DNA of 61,022 nt from Clostridia bacterium. GTDB lineage: Bacteria; Bacillota; DULZ01. The stretch covers positions 1-61,022 of the forward strand of contig DULZ01000026.1 in assembly GCA_012840125.1 (NCBI GenBank), read 5' to 3'. Position 1 is the first letter of the stretch. Each line of letters opens with the position of its first letter. The position numbers and the translations under genes were made by a program. Of the stretch, positions 25,105 through 33,930 are shown piece after piece. Under the pieces are notes generated by a model. The model made no database searches. It had not been told where the DNA came from and worked only from the letters and a program-made list of their open reading frames with translations.

Positions 25105-25120
25105 CGGCACGATCTTTGCA
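25105..25120 (+). promoter_or_regulatory. Sigma-54 (-24/-12) promoter of the acyl-CoA operon
   Basis: CGGCACGATCTTTGCA matches the consensus TGGCACNNNNNTTGCA at all fixed positions except the first T. The GG and GC doublets have the required spacing. The start codon of the first gene lies 40 bases downstream with GGGGGAGGAA before it. Confidence 0.8.
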
Positions 25121-25159
25121 GTCCATGGGTGGCGGATCTTATAAAGGGGGAGGAATTGC

Positions 25160-26140
25160 ATGGGTGTAAAGAACAAGAAAATGTCAATCGAAGAAGCGGT
25201 GAGCCTGATAAAAGACGGTGATTCCGTCACTTTCAGCGGTTTCACCATTTGGCGCAGGCCGATGGCCTTAATTTACGAAATTGTCAGGCAACGCAAGAAG
25301 AACCTGCACCTCATTGAGGTGAACTCCGGTACCCACGGGGAGATCCTCATCGGTGCCGGCTGTGTGAAAGTGTGGGAGTCCTGCTGGATTGGCCATGAAC
25401 TGTACGGCAAGCTGGGGGCCAACCTGGCCCGTAAGGTTAAAGCAGGCGAACTGGTAGTGGAAGATTACAGCCATTACCAGATGCTCCTCCGGTTCACGGC
25501 GGGAGCGATGGGAGTGCCCTACCTGCCTTGCCGGGCTTCCCTGGGAACGGATATTCTCAATCCCGATTATGACATGCTGTCCGTTCACGGGCTGCGGGAC
25601 GGGAGCAATCCTGCCATTCCAAAGCAAAAATTCGCCTACGGGCAGGATCCATTCTACGGTGAAGGAACAATCATTCATGTGCCGGCGGCCCGGCCTAATG
25701 TCTGCATTGCCCATGTCCAGCAGGTGGGGGAAGAAGGTACGGTACGGGTCTACGGGCAGCGGTATTCCGATGCGGAAGCCATGAAAGCGGCTGACACACT
25801 CATTGTGGTGGCGGAGGAAATCGTGCCGGAACACGTGTTAAGGCAGGATCCCAGTGCCAACCTCATTCCTCACTACCTGGTGGATGCCATTGTGGAAGTG
25901 CCTTGGGGTGCCCATCCCACGGGCTGTTACGGGTATTATGAAGTGGACGGTGCTTTCATCCGGGAGTTTTACAGCCGCACCAAGACCCAGGCAGGCTTCG
26001 ATGAATGGGCCGAAGAGTGGATTTTCGGTGTTAAGAACTTTGATGAATACCTGCAGAAATTAGGGTTCAAGCGGCTGGACGCCCTGCGGGCCAACTCGGC
26101 TACGAAATACAGCACGCGGGTCAGGAGGGGAGCGGTCTAA
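25160..26140 (+). CDS. CoA-transferase subunit A (glutaconate CoA-transferase type)
   Basis: 326 residues, the usual size for the A subunit of family I CoA-transferases of the GctA kind. The opening segment SIEEAVSLIKDGDSVTFSGFT and the later VCIAHVQQVGEEGTVRVYG fit the fold. With subunit B it swaps CoA between acyl-CoA and a free acid, activating an incoming acid at the expense of acetyl- or succinyl-CoA; the exact acid is not readable from sequence. It is the first gene of the sigma-54-driven operon, and its stop overlaps the next start (TAATG). Confidence 0.87.
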   Translation: MGVKNKKMSIEEAVSLIKDGDSVTFSGFTIWRRPMALIYEIVRQRKKNLHLIEVNSGTHGEILIGAGCVKVWESCWIGHELYGKLGANLARKVKAGELVVEDYSHYQMLLRFTAGAMGVPYLPCRASLGTDILNPDYDMLSVHGLRDGSNPAIPKQKFAYGQDPFYGEGTIIHVPAARPNVCIAHVQQVGEEGTVRVYGQRYSDAEAMKAADTLIVVAEEIVPEHVLRQDPSANLIPHYLVDAIVEVPWGAHPTGCYGYYEVDGAFIREFYSRTKTQAGFDEWAEEWIFGVKNFDEYLQKLGFKRLDALRANSATKYSTRVRRGAV

Positions 26141-26958
26141 TGGAGTGGCTCAATAATCACGAATATGCCCAACCGGGTGAATACAAAATCATCGAGTACC
26201 TGGCGGTAGCCGGCGCCCGGGAGATCCGGGACGGGGAAACGGTCTTTGCCGGTACCGGTTTGCCGATGCTGGCGGTGACTTTGGCCCAAAAGACCACTGC
26301 CCCTAGAGCGGCCATTATCTACGAAGCCGGCTCCATGGACGGGAGACCCATGGACTTGCCGGCGTCCGTGGGGGATGCCCGCTGTGAATACCAGGCTTCC
26401 GTGGTATCCGGTTTGTTTGATGTTTTCAACCAGCTTCAAAGGGGATCCATTGACCTGGCTTTCCTGGGAGGGGCGGAAATTGACAAATACGGTAATGTGA
26501 ATACCACCGCGATAGGTGATTACCGGAACCCGGAGGTGCGGCTGACGGGGAGCGGCGGTAACCCGGACATCAATTCCCTGGCCAGGCGCACGGTGTTTAT
26601 CATGTCCCAGGAAAAGAGAAGGTTTAAAGAGCAGGTGGATTACAGCACTTCCCCCGGCTGGCGGGTGAAAAAATGGCCCGGCGGGGAATGGGTCAGCCGG
26701 CAAGAGGCTTTCGGTCCGGTGTTCCGGGGCGGTCCCGTGGCGGTGATTACGGATATGGCCGTGTTCCGGTTTGATGAGGAGACCGGGGAAATGTACCTGC
26801 ACTCCGTGCATGCGGGCTTTACCCCCAAGGATGTGCAGGATAACGTGGGCTTTGCCATCGATGTCTCCCGCTGTACCGGGGAAACAACACCCCCCACGTA
26901 CCATGAATTATATTTACTGCGTCATGTCATCGATCCGGAGAAACTGTTTATCCGGTAG
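26140..26958 (+). CDS. CoA-transferase subunit B
   Basis: 272 residues. Carries the catalytic half of the heterodimer: Glu62 in IIYEAGSM corresponds to the active-site Glu of glutaconate CoA-transferase B (ESG/EAG motif), and FLGGAEIDKYGNVNT is the family's later loop. It is coupled to subunit A by a one-base overlap and is followed after 50 bases by the thiolase gene. The pair probably activates the acid that the rest of the operon oxidises, or returns CoA from the end product. Confidence 0.87.
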   Translation: MEWLNNHEYAQPGEYKIIEYLAVAGAREIRDGETVFAGTGLPMLAVTLAQKTTAPRAAIIYEAGSMDGRPMDLPASVGDARCEYQASVVSGLFDVFNQLQRGSIDLAFLGGAEIDKYGNVNTTAIGDYRNPEVRLTGSGGNPDINSLARRTVFIMSQEKRRFKEQVDYSTSPGWRVKKWPGGEWVSRQEAFGPVFRGGPVAVITDMAVFRFDEETGEMYLHSVHAGFTPKDVQDNVGFAIDVSRCTGETTPPTYHELYLLRHVIDPEKLFIR

Positions 26959-27008
26959 TCAGAATAAAGCGAAATCTTTTGCAAATTAGCCGGTGAGGAG
27001 GAGGCAAA

Positions 27009-28190
27009 ATGGTGCAGTCGGTGATAGTGAGTGCGGCGCGCACACCTTTCGGTAAGCTGGGCGGTGCTTTGAGGCCGTTGAAAGCGACCCAGTTAGGCGG
27101 TATTGCCATTCAAGAAGCGGTGAAAAGGGCTCGCATTCCCGATTCCATTATTGATCACGTGATTATGGGGCAAGTGCTGCAGGGCGGGTGCGGCCAGATC
27201 CCGTCCAGGCAGGCGGCCAGGGCGGCCGGTATTGCCTGGGAGGTGCCTTCGGAAACCATTAACAAGGTTTGCGCCTCCGGTTTGCGGGCCGTGACCATGG
27301 CGGATCAAATGATCCGGGCGGGAGATGCCCAGGTGGTGGTGGCAGGTGGCATGGAAAGTATGAGCAATGCTCCCTATTTCGTGCCGGATGCCCGCTGGGG
27401 CCTCCGGATGTTTGACGCCAAGTTTGTGGACCTGATGGTGCATGACGGTTTGTGGTGTGCCTTCTATGACCGCCATATGGCTATCCACGGGGGAGAAGTG
27501 GCCAAGGAATACGGCATCAGCCGGGAAGAACAAGATGAATGGGCCCTGAGGAGTCACCAAAGAGCCGTTGCCGCCATGGACAGCGGCCGGTTGAAGGATG
27601 AGATCGTCCCGGTGACCATCATCAAGAAAAAAGGCGAGCCCGAAGTGGTGGAATTGGATGAAAGCCCGCGGCGGGATACCAGCCTGGAAGCCCTGCGGAG
27701 ATTACCGCCTGTATTCGACCCGGAAAACACCGTGACCGCCGGGAATGCCCCGGGGGTCAATGACGGTGCCGGGGCCCTGGTGATCATGTCCGATGAGAAA
27801 GCCAGGGAACTGGGCATTAAACCCCTGGCCAGGATTGTGGGACACGCTTCCGTTTCCAAAGAAGCCAAATATATTGCCACCGTGCCCGGTTTGGCCATTA
27901 ACAAGCTCCTGCAGAAGCAAGGCATGACCATCGATCAAGTGGATTTACTGGAGGTCAATGAAGCCTTTGCCGCGGTAGCCCTGGTCAGCGGCAAGATTGC
28001 CGGCTGGGATCCGGAAAAAGTGAACGTGAACGGGGGCGCCATCGCCTTTGGCCATCCCATTGGGGCCAGCGGGGCCCGGATCCTGATGACCCTTATCTAT
28101 GAACTGAGGCGGCGGGGCGGCGGCACCGGCATAGCCGCCATCTGCAGCGGCGCCGCTCAAGGGGATGCGGTGATGGTGAGAGTGGACTAA
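27009..28190 (+). CDS. Acetyl-CoA C-acetyltransferase (thiolase)
   Basis: 393 residues, standard for tetrameric thiolases. Nucleophile Cys88 in [10 protein letters not shown], His in [16 protein letters not shown] and the second Cys in [10 protein letters not shown] complete the active site. It cleaves 3-ketoacyl-CoA with CoA, or condenses two acetyl-CoA. Together with the dehydrogenases and hydratase downstream it gives a full short-chain beta-oxidation set (or, run in reverse, a butyrate-type synthesis). GAGGAGGAGG precedes the start by 6 bases. Confidence 0.93.
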   Translation: MVQSVIVSAARTPFGKLGGALRPLKATQLGGIAIQEAVKRARIPDSIIDHVIMGQVLQGGCGQIPSRQAARAAGIAWEVPSETINKVCASGLRAVTMADQMIRAGDAQVVVAGGMESMSNAPYFVPDARWGLRMFDAKFVDLMVHDGLWCAFYDRHMAIHGGEVAKEYGISREEQDEWALRSHQRAVAAMDSGRLKDEIVPVTIIKKKGEPEVVELDESPRRDTSLEALRRLPPVFDPENTVTAGNAPGVNDGAGALVIMSDEKARELGIKPLARIVGHASVSKEAKYIATVPGLAINKLLQKQGMTIDQVDLLEVNEAFAAVALVSGKIAGWDPEKVNVNGGAIAFGHPIGASGARILMTLIYELRRRGGGTGIAAICSGAAQGDAVMVRVD

Positions 28191-28214
28191 ATACCGGGAA
28201 GGAGGAGCTAAACC

Positions 28215-29357
28215 ATGCCGTACCTGTTGACGGAAGAACAGAAAATGATGCGGGAGATGGTCCGGAAATTGGCCCAAAACGAAATCGCACCCCGGGCGGC
28301 GGAGATCGACCGCACCGGTGAATTCCCCTGGGAAAACATTAAGCAGATGGCGGAACTGGGCTTGATGGGGGTGCCCATTCCACAGGAATACGGGGGTGCC
28401 GGGTGTGATTTCTTGTCCTACATCCTTACCATTGAGGAGATTTCCAGGGCCTGTGCTTCCACGGGAGTCATCCTGGCCGTGCATACTTCCGTAGGCACCA
28501 TGCCCATTCTCTATTTCGGCACCGAGGAACAAAAGAGAAAGTATATTCCCAAGTTGGCCGCCGGGGAATATATCGGTGCTTTTGCCCTCACAGAACCGAA
28601 TGCCGGCTCGGATCCGTCCAATTTGGCTACCACCGCCAGGCTGGAAGGGGATCATTATATCGTGAACGGCAGCAAGATCTTCATTACCAACGGCGGGGTG
28701 GCGGACGTCTATGTAACCTTCGTGCGCACCGGCCGGGAAAAGGGGCATAAAGGGATTACTTGTCTTTTGGTGGAGAAGGATACGCCAGGTTTCTATATCG
28801 GCAAAAAAGAAGAGAAAATGGGTCTCCACGGTTCCCAGACCACGGAGTTGATTTTTGACAACGCCCGGGTACCGAAGGAGAACTTGCTGGGCAAGGAGGG
28901 TGAAGGCTTCAAGGTGGCTATGGCCCTGCTGGACGGGGGACGCATCGGCATTGGTGCACAGGGGCTGGGCATCGCCCAGGCGGCTTTTGACGCGGCCAAG
29001 GAGTATGCCAAGCAAAGGGTCCAGTTCGGCCAGCCCATTGCCGAATTCCAGGCGATTCAATTCATGCTGGCGGATATGGCGACGAAGATTGATTGCGCCC
29101 GCTTGTTAGTTTACCGGGCGGCCCGGTTGAAGGACATGGGGCTGCCTCACAGCAAAGAAGCTTCTATGGCCAAGATGTATGCCACCGACACGGCCATGGA
29201 AGTCACCACCAACGCCGTGCAGATCCTGGGCGGCTACGGTTACTGCAAGGAATACCCGGTGGAGCGCTACATGCGGGATGCGAAGATTACCCAGATTTAT
29301 GAAGGCACCAATCAAATCCAGCGTCGCGTCATCGCCAAGCATCTACTTAAAGAATAA
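28215..29357 (+). CDS. Acyl-CoA dehydrogenase (first copy)
   Basis: 380 residues. Signature FALTEPNAGSD, the FAD region QTTELIFDNARVPKENLLG and the C-terminal IYEGTNQIQRR with catalytic base Glu363 place it among short/branched-chain acyl-CoA dehydrogenases (butyryl-CoA type). It makes trans-2-enoyl-CoA and passes electrons to electron-transfer flavoprotein; no etfAB genes are in the window. A second copy (31180-32319) closes the operon, so the two may differ in chain length or direction. Confidence 0.92.
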   Translation: MPYLLTEEQKMMREMVRKLAQNEIAPRAAEIDRTGEFPWENIKQMAELGLMGVPIPQEYGGAGCDFLSYILTIEEISRACASTGVILAVHTSVGTMPILYFGTEEQKRKYIPKLAAGEYIGAFALTEPNAGSDPSNLATTARLEGDHYIVNGSKIFITNGGVADVYVTFVRTGREKGHKGITCLLVEKDTPGFYIGKKEEKMGLHGSQTTELIFDNARVPKENLLGKEGEGFKVAMALLDGGRIGIGAQGLGIAQAAFDAAKEYAKQRVQFGQPIAEFQAIQFMLADMATKIDCARLLVYRAARLKDMGLPHSKEASMAKMYATDTAMEVTTNAVQILGGYGYCKEYPVERYMRDAKITQIYEGTNQIQRRVIAKHLLKE

Positions 29358-29378
29358 TGAAGGAGAGGAGAAAGGGGC

Positions 29379-30230
29379 ATGGATATCAAGAAAGCCATGG
29401 TAGTCGGTGCAGGTCAAATGGGTTCGGGCATTGCCCAAGTGGCGGCCCAAGCCGGGCTGGAGGTGCTGCTGAACGACCTGAAAGATGAGTTTGTCAGCCG
29501 GGGCTTGGGTGTTATCGAAAAGAATTTGGCCCGGAGTGTGGCTAAAGGGAGGATGACGGAGGAAGAGAAGGCCAAAATCTTAAGCCGGATTAAACCCTCC
29601 ACCAGCCTCCAGGATGCCGTCGATGCCGATATCGTCATCGAGGCGGCGGTGGAAAACATGGCTGTGAAAACCCAGATCTTCAAAGACCTAGATCAAATCA
29701 CCTACCCCCATACCATTTTGGCCACCAACACATCATCCCTGCCCATTACGGAAATTGCCGCCGTGACCCGCCGGCCGGACAAGGTCATCGGGATGCACTT
29801 CATGAATCCGGTGCCGGTGATGAAGCTGGTGGAAATCATCCGCGGGTTGGCCACCGGTGACGACACCTTTCAGGTGGTCAAGGAGCTCAGCGAGCGCATG
29901 GGCAAAGTACCGGTAGAAGTCAATGATGCGCCGGGCTTTGTCAGCAACCGGGTGCTCATGCCCATGATCAACGAAGCCATTTACTGCGTGTATGAAGGGG
30001 TTGCCACACCGGAAGCCGTGGACGAGGTGATGAAACTGGGGATGAACCATCCCATGGGCCCCCTGGCTTTGGCTGACTTGATCGGGCTGGATACCTGCCT
30101 GTCGATTATGGAAGTACTGTATGACGGTTTCAAGGACAGCAAGTACCGTCCCTGCCCCCTGCTGCGAAAATACGTGGCTGCCGGTTGGCTGGGCCGGAAA
30201 ACCGGTCGCGGTTTCTACGTCTATGAATAG
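29379..30230 (+). CDS. 3-hydroxybutyryl-CoA dehydrogenase
   Basis: 283 residues, the usual size. NAD-binding motif [19 protein letters not shown] at the N-terminus, catalytic His in [17 protein letters not shown], and the C-terminal dimer region [18 protein letters not shown]. Interconverts 3-hydroxyacyl-CoA and 3-ketoacyl-CoA with NAD(P)H. It sits between the first acyl-CoA dehydrogenase and the hydratase, in the order common in clostridial crotonyl-CoA clusters. Strong ribosome site GGAGAGGAG upstream. Confidence 0.94.
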   Translation: MDIKKAMVVGAGQMGSGIAQVAAQAGLEVLLNDLKDEFVSRGLGVIEKNLARSVAKGRMTEEEKAKILSRIKPSTSLQDAVDADIVIEAAVENMAVKTQIFKDLDQITYPHTILATNTSSLPITEIAAVTRRPDKVIGMHFMNPVPVMKLVEIIRGLATGDDTFQVVKELSERMGKVPVEVNDAPGFVSNRVLMPMINEAIYCVYEGVATPEAVDEVMKLGMNHPMGPLALADLIGLDTCLSIMEVLYDGFKDSKYRPCPLLRKYVAAGWLGRKTGRGFYVYE

Positions 30231-30250
30231 CCGGGTGTTACGGGAGGAGG

Positions 30251-31039
30251 ATGACCGTGAGCTGGAACAATGTTACGCTGGAGCGCCAGGGCCCGATTGC
30301 CCTTTTGACCATTAACCGGCCGCAGGTGCTCAACGCTTTAAATGAGGAAACATTGCGGGAATTGGAAGCGGCGTTGGATGAAATAGCGGCGGACCGGGAA
30401 ATCCGGGTGGTCATCATCACCGGTGCCGGGGAGAAAGCCTTTGTTGCCGGAGCCGATATCGCCTTTATGCAAAATCTTACCCCGCTGGAGGCCAAAAGGT
30501 TCGCCAGGCTGGGGCAAACGGTGTTCAGCAAGATTGAAAACTTGCCCCAACCGGTGATTGCCGCCATCAACGGTTACGCCTTAGGCGGCGGCTGCGAGCT
30601 GGCCATGGCCTGCGACATCCGGGTGGCCAGCACCCGGGCTAAGCTGGGCCAGCCGGAAGTGAACCTGGGTCTCATCCCGGGCTTCGGCGGGACCCAGCGG
30701 TTGACCCGGTTGGTGAACCCGGGCATCGCCAAGGAAATCCTGTTTACCGCCGACACTTACGATGCGGAGGCGGCCAAGCAGATGGGGTTGGTGAACCATG
30801 TGGTGCCGCCGGAAGAGTTGATGCAGTTTTGTAAAGACATGGCGGCCCGCATCGCTGCCAAGGGGCCGGTGGCGGTGCAGCTGTGCAAGGAAGCGGTTAA
30901 CGACGGTTTGGAGATGGATTTAGAAAAAGCCTTGATTCACGAAGCGGATCTGTTTGGCTTGGTCTTTGCCACCCGGGACCGGGCGGAAGGAATCGCCGCC
31001 TTCCTGGCCAAGCGGAAACCGGAATTTAACGGCCAATAA
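30251..31039 (+). CDS. Enoyl-CoA hydratase (crotonase type)
   Basis: 262 residues. The oxyanion-hole segment AFVAGADIAFM, GGGCELAMACDI with the first catalytic Glu, and QPEVNLGLIPGFGGTQRL with the second are all present, so it is an active hydratase rather than one of the altered superfamily members. It hydrates crotonyl-CoA or other short enoyl-CoA. It is followed by a 134-base gap that holds a very large hairpin before the second acyl-CoA dehydrogenase. Confidence 0.92.
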   Translation: MTVSWNNVTLERQGPIALLTINRPQVLNALNEETLRELEAALDEIAADREIRVVIITGAGEKAFVAGADIAFMQNLTPLEAKRFARLGQTVFSKIENLPQPVIAAINGYALGGGCELAMACDIRVASTRAKLGQPEVNLGLIPGFGGTQRLTRLVNPGIAKEILFTADTYDAEAAKQMGLVNHVVPPEELMQFCKDMAARIAAKGPVAVQLCKEAVNDGLEMDLEKALIHEADLFGLVFATRDRAEGIAAFLAKRKPEFNGQ

Positions 31040-31042
31040 TCC

Positions 31043-31138
31043 ATGCCGGGCCGGTTGAGCGATTGCGCCCCGGCGGCGGGCTGCAGCAAGCGTCCATCCC
31101 CCCTTGGACCCGCTGCCGGGGCCGCCCCGGCCCGGCAT
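31043..31138 (+). repeat. Large nested inverted repeat between hydratase and second acyl-CoA dehydrogenase
   Basis: The outer arms ATGCCGGGCCGG (31043-31054) and CCGGCCCGGCAT (31127-31138) are perfect 12-bp complements. Inside them CCCCGGCGGCGGG (31068-31080) pairs with CCCGCTGCCGGGG (31109-31121), 13 bp with one G-U. In RNA this makes a long two-storey stem. There is no T-tract after it, so it is better explained as an mRNA processing or stabilising element, or partial attenuator, than as a terminator. Confidence 0.65.
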
Positions 31139-31179
31139 AAAGGATTATAACTAAACCTGATGAGGTAGGAGGAATGACC

Positions 31180-32319
31180 TTGATTTTTAAGCTGAGTGAA
31201 GAACAGGAAATGATCCGGAAAACGGTGCGGGATTTCGCGGAAAATGAAGTGGCACCGAAGGCAGCCGCCATGGATGCGGCGGAGGAATACGATTATTCCC
31301 TCTGGGATAAGATGGCGGAACTGGGTTTTTGCGGCATACCCTTCCCCGAGGAGTACGGCGGTGCCGGGATGGACAACATGTGCTATGCCATTGCCATCGA
31401 AGAGTTGTCCCGGGTCTGTGCCTCCACGGGGGTGCTGGTGTCCGCTCATACCTCCCTCTGTTCCTGGCCGATCTATGCTTTCGGTACGGAAGAACAGAAG
31501 CAAAAATATCTCGTGCCCCTGGCCGGCGGCAAGAAAATCGGTGCTTTTGGGTTGACGGAGCCGGGAGCCGGTTCCGATGCCGGGTCCATCAGTACTTCCG
31601 CCCGGTTGGACGGGGATGAATACGTATTGAATGGCACGAAGATTTTCATCACCAACGGGAAAGTGGCTGACATTTACGTGGTTATCGCTTCCACAGATAG
31701 AAGCAAGGGACACCGCGGCACGGCTGCTTTTATCGTGGAGAAAGGCACTCCCGGTTTTACTTTTGGGAAGAAAGAAGAGAAAATGGGCATCCGGGCTTCT
31801 GCCACCTACGAGTTAATCTTTGAAAACTGCCGCATTCCCAAGGAGAATATGCTGGGGCAGGACGGGCAGGGATTCAAGATTGCCCTGCAGACACTGGACG
31901 GGGGCAGGATCGGTATTGCCGCCCAGGCGCTGGGCATTGCCCAGGGTGCTTATGAGCAGGCCCTCAATTACAGCAAAGTAAGAGAACAGTTCGGCAAGCC
32001 CATCGGCTCTTTCCAGGGGATGAGCTGGATGCTGGCGGACATGGCTACGCGGATTGAAGCCGCCAGGATGATGGTCTACCGGGCCGCTTACTTAAAGGAT
32101 GCCGGTGAACCATACAGCAAGGAAGCGGCCATGGCCAAGCTGTATGCTTCCGAATGCGCCATGTGGGTAACCACCAAGGCGGTGCAAGTATTCGGCGGCT
32201 ATGGCTATACCCGGGAGTACCCGGTGGAGCGTATGATGCGGGATGCAAAGATTACCGAGATTTACGAGGGAACCAGCGAAGTCCAGCGGATCGTAATCGC
32301 TGCCAATATCTTAAAATAG
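31180..32319 (+). CDS. Acyl-CoA dehydrogenase (second copy)
   Basis: 379 residues from TTG 31180, preferred because AGGAGG lies 7 bases upstream; ATG 31174 is only 1 base from that site, though a weaker GAGG could serve it. The motifs [33 protein letters not shown] and [11 protein letters not shown] with the catalytic Glu are intact. It is clearly related to, but distinct from, the copy at 28215. It is probably co-transcribed, but separated by the hairpin at 31043-31138, so its level may differ. Reaction: FAD-dependent dehydrogenation of a short acyl-CoA. Confidence 0.92.
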   Translation: MIFKLSEEQEMIRKTVRDFAENEVAPKAAAMDAAEEYDYSLWDKMAELGFCGIPFPEEYGGAGMDNMCYAIAIEELSRVCASTGVLVSAHTSLCSWPIYAFGTEEQKQKYLVPLAGGKKIGAFGLTEPGAGSDAGSISTSARLDGDEYVLNGTKIFITNGKVADIYVVIASTDRSKGHRGTAAFIVEKGTPGFTFGKKEEKMGIRASATYELIFENCRIPKENMLGQDGQGFKIALQTLDGGRIGIAAQALGIAQGAYEQALNYSKVREQFGKPIGSFQGMSWMLADMATRIEAARMMVYRAAYLKDAGEPYSKEAAMAKLYASECAMWVTTKAVQVFGGYGYTREYPVERMMRDAKITEIYEGTSEVQRIVIAANILK

Positions 32320-32338
32320 GTCTTCCGCCAACAGCCGG

Positions 32339-32370
32339 GACACTCCTTTTTCGCGGGAAAAAGGAGTGTC
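32339..32370. terminator. Perfect hairpin after the acyl-CoA operon
   Basis: GACACTCCTTTTTC (32339-32352), loop GCGG, GAAAAAGGAGTGTC (32357-32370): a 14-bp perfect stem 20 bases after the last stop codon. The U-rich stretch lies inside the stem rather than after it, so termination may be partial. The remainder of the 32371-32566 gap is AT-rich; it holds a weak -24/-12 resemblance (TGGCAATGATGTTGTG at 32485-32500, with GT instead of GC) and no gene. Confidence 0.55.
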
Positions 32371-32566
32371 CTTGTGCCGGAAACCTGTCGACAATTTGAG
32401 AATTGTGTTTCGAAGAAAGCAAATAGAACTTATTGAGAGAAAAAGGAATTTCGCAATGATTATAGAAATTATATAGAAACAATTTGGCAATGATGTTGTG
32501 AAACACCAAGGGGGGTGATATCTGCCAAAGAGTGTGGGAGAAAGCTTATTGACGCTGCAGTGAGGA

Positions 32567-32664
32567 GGGTGGCAAGCTCTGCTGGTAGAGCGCGGCTATC
32601 AAGCAGGGCGTCCCGCAACCACCGGGTGTGCCAAGGCACAAAGATTTTACTTTGTGAGCAATGA
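32567..32664 (+). ncRNA. Structured leader RNA upstream of the multihaem cytochrome (riboswitch-like, class unknown)
   Basis: GGTGG (32568-32572) pairs with CCACC (32619-32623) and encloses two hairpins: GCTCT-GCTGGT-AGAGC (32576-32591) and GC(a)GGG-CGT-CCCGC (32603-32616). This gives a three-way junction with unpaired CAA and AA joints. It is followed by TGTGC-CAAG-GCACA (32627-32640), which competes with CACAAAG-ATTTTA-CTTTGTG (32637-32656), so two folds are mutually exclusive. The order GCAA..ACCGGG....AAGG faintly recalls the c-di-GMP-I (GEMM) riboswitch, but the GGGCAAA core is missing, so I do not assign a class. Confidence 0.4.
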
Positions 32665-32695
32665 CACAGAATGTTAAAGGAGTGTGGAGAACAGA

Positions 32696-33859
32696 ATGAG
32701 AAAGCATTGGTGGCTGGTCGCTGTATTATTAGTATTCTTAATGGCTCTACCGGTCTTCGCTAATCAAGCCATTAAGATCTACATCAATGGGCAAGAAGTG
32801 CAGACCGATGTGGCCCCGCAAGTTATTAACGGTCGTACCTTAGTGCCGTTGAGAGCCATTGCTGAATATCTTGGCAGCCAAGTCGATTACGATACCAAGA
32901 CCAATACCGTTAACATTTCCGGCAAGTCCGGTTTAGATGTGGTTGAGGCCATCAGCGCGGAATGGGCTACCGCCGGACACGCTAGTGGCGGCCACCCGTT
33001 GTCCTATGCCGGTATCCGGTCCGGTTGTACACCTTGTCATTCCGGCAACATGCTGCAAAGAGCTTTAACTGACAATCCTTTCAACCCGGCTTTCGAATCC
33101 GTTGAGGGCGGGAAGTACGCTTTTGATCCCCACGACGCCGAAATGCCGACTCCTATTGATTGTGCGACTTGCCATAGCGGCACCGGCGCCCAAATTATGG
33201 AAACAGGCGTAGTTCCCGGCAAATTCAATGTATTCGAGCCCGGCACCGATTGGGAAGTTGGCAATGCCAACGCTCTCTGCTTCACCTGCCATAACGGCAG
33301 AAGAAATGTGAAGGCCATCTACGAATCCTGGGTCACCGAAGGTGCCACCAGGCAAAGAAGCTACCCGCACCATGCTGTTGGCGCTCTGGTAACCGGTAAA
33401 GGCGGCATGGAATACCCGGATGCTACTTATAGGCATACTGTCGCCCATGAGAACCTGGGCTGCGTTGGTTGCCATATGCCTAATACCAACGGCTATGTCT
33501 CCCACAAGTTCTCTGAAGTCGATATCGCCACCTGCCAGAAATGCCATGGTGCCGGCATGACCGACCTGCACATGGGCGGCGGCCTGCAGAAAGACCTGGA
33601 AGGCAAGCTGGCCGAGCTTGAACAGCTGTTGCTGTCCAAGGTGCCCGGTGCGGTCAGAATCGGTACCGGTAACTCCGACTTCCCGTTTGTGGATAAGGAT
33701 AACCAGCTCATCGACATCAACACCCTGCCTGTTGAAGTATTGGTCGGTGCTTACAACTACGTCATCGTCAAGCAGGAACTCGATGAGTTCGGTAAAGGCG
33801 TCCACAACCCGAGTTATGCCAGGTCCTTGCTGGACGAGTCCATCCAGAGACTGAAGTAA
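32696..33859 (+). CDS. Secreted five-haem c-type cytochrome with copper-amine-oxidase-type N-terminal domain
   Basis: 387 residues from ATG 32696 (GTGGAG 7 bases upstream); GTG 32684 is the other option. A signal peptide with hydrophobic core VAVLLVFLMALPVFA ends at about residue 22. Residues 24-80 (IKIYINGQEVQTDVAPQVIN..VPLRAIAEYLG..VDYD) match the copper amine oxidase N-terminal-like domain of Gram-positive surface proteins. Five CxxCH haem motifs follow: CTPCH, CATCH, CFTCH, CVGCH and CQKCH, with extra His for bis-His ligation. It is probably exported and able to carry electrons across or along the cell wall. No cytochrome maturation genes are in the window. It is a single-gene unit with a folded leader and a strong terminator. 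Confidence 0.87.
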   Translation: MRKHWWLVAVLLVFLMALPVFANQAIKIYINGQEVQTDVAPQVINGRTLVPLRAIAEYLGSQVDYDTKTNTVNISGKSGLDVVEAISAEWATAGHASGGHPLSYAGIRSGCTPCHSGNMLQRALTDNPFNPAFESVEGGKYAFDPHDAEMPTPIDCATCHSGTGAQIMETGVVPGKFNVFEPGTDWEVGNANALCFTCHNGRRNVKAIYESWVTEGATRQRSYPHHAVGALVTGKGGMEYPDATYRHTVAHENLGCVGCHMPNTNGYVSHKFSEVDIATCQKCHGAGMTDLHMGGGLQKDLEGKLAELEQLLLSKVPGAVRIGTGNSDFPFVDKDNQLIDINTLPVEVLVGAYNYVIVKQELDEFGKGVHNPSYARSLLDESIQRLK

Positions 33860-33891
33860 CACCGGTTCATTAATTAGCTAAGCCGCGCACA

Positions 33892-33930
33892 ACCCCGTCC
33901 CAACCTTGAAACGGCTGGGACGGGGTTTTT
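33892..33930 (+). terminator. Intrinsic terminator after the cytochrome gene
   Basis: ACCCCGTCCCA (33892-33902) and TGGGACGGGGT (33916-33926) form an 11-bp stem, with extra CC/GG pairing in the loop, followed by TTTTT. Canonical rho-independent terminator. Confidence 0.88.

Noticed and set aside
27945-29060. 371-codon open frame on the minus strand
   Set aside because: It lies wholly antisense to the thiolase end and the acyl-CoA dehydrogenase, whose motifs are intact. It is low-complexity and His/Gly/Pro-rich, as expected of the complement of a GC-rich gene.
32485-32500. Third sigma-54 promoter before the cytochrome
   Set aside because: TGGCAATGATGTTGTG lacks the invariant GC at -12, so it is recorded only as a weak resemblance.
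32567-32623. A tRNA gene (D-arm-like GCTCTGCTGGTAGAGC)
   Set aside because: Only a 5-bp closing stem, no proper anticodon arm, and no TTCGA T-loop.
32515-32664. 49-codon frame from GTG after GGGGG before the cytochrome gene
   Set aside because: Arg/Ser-rich peptide without a family, coinciding with the strong secondary structure of the leader; the RNA explanation is better.
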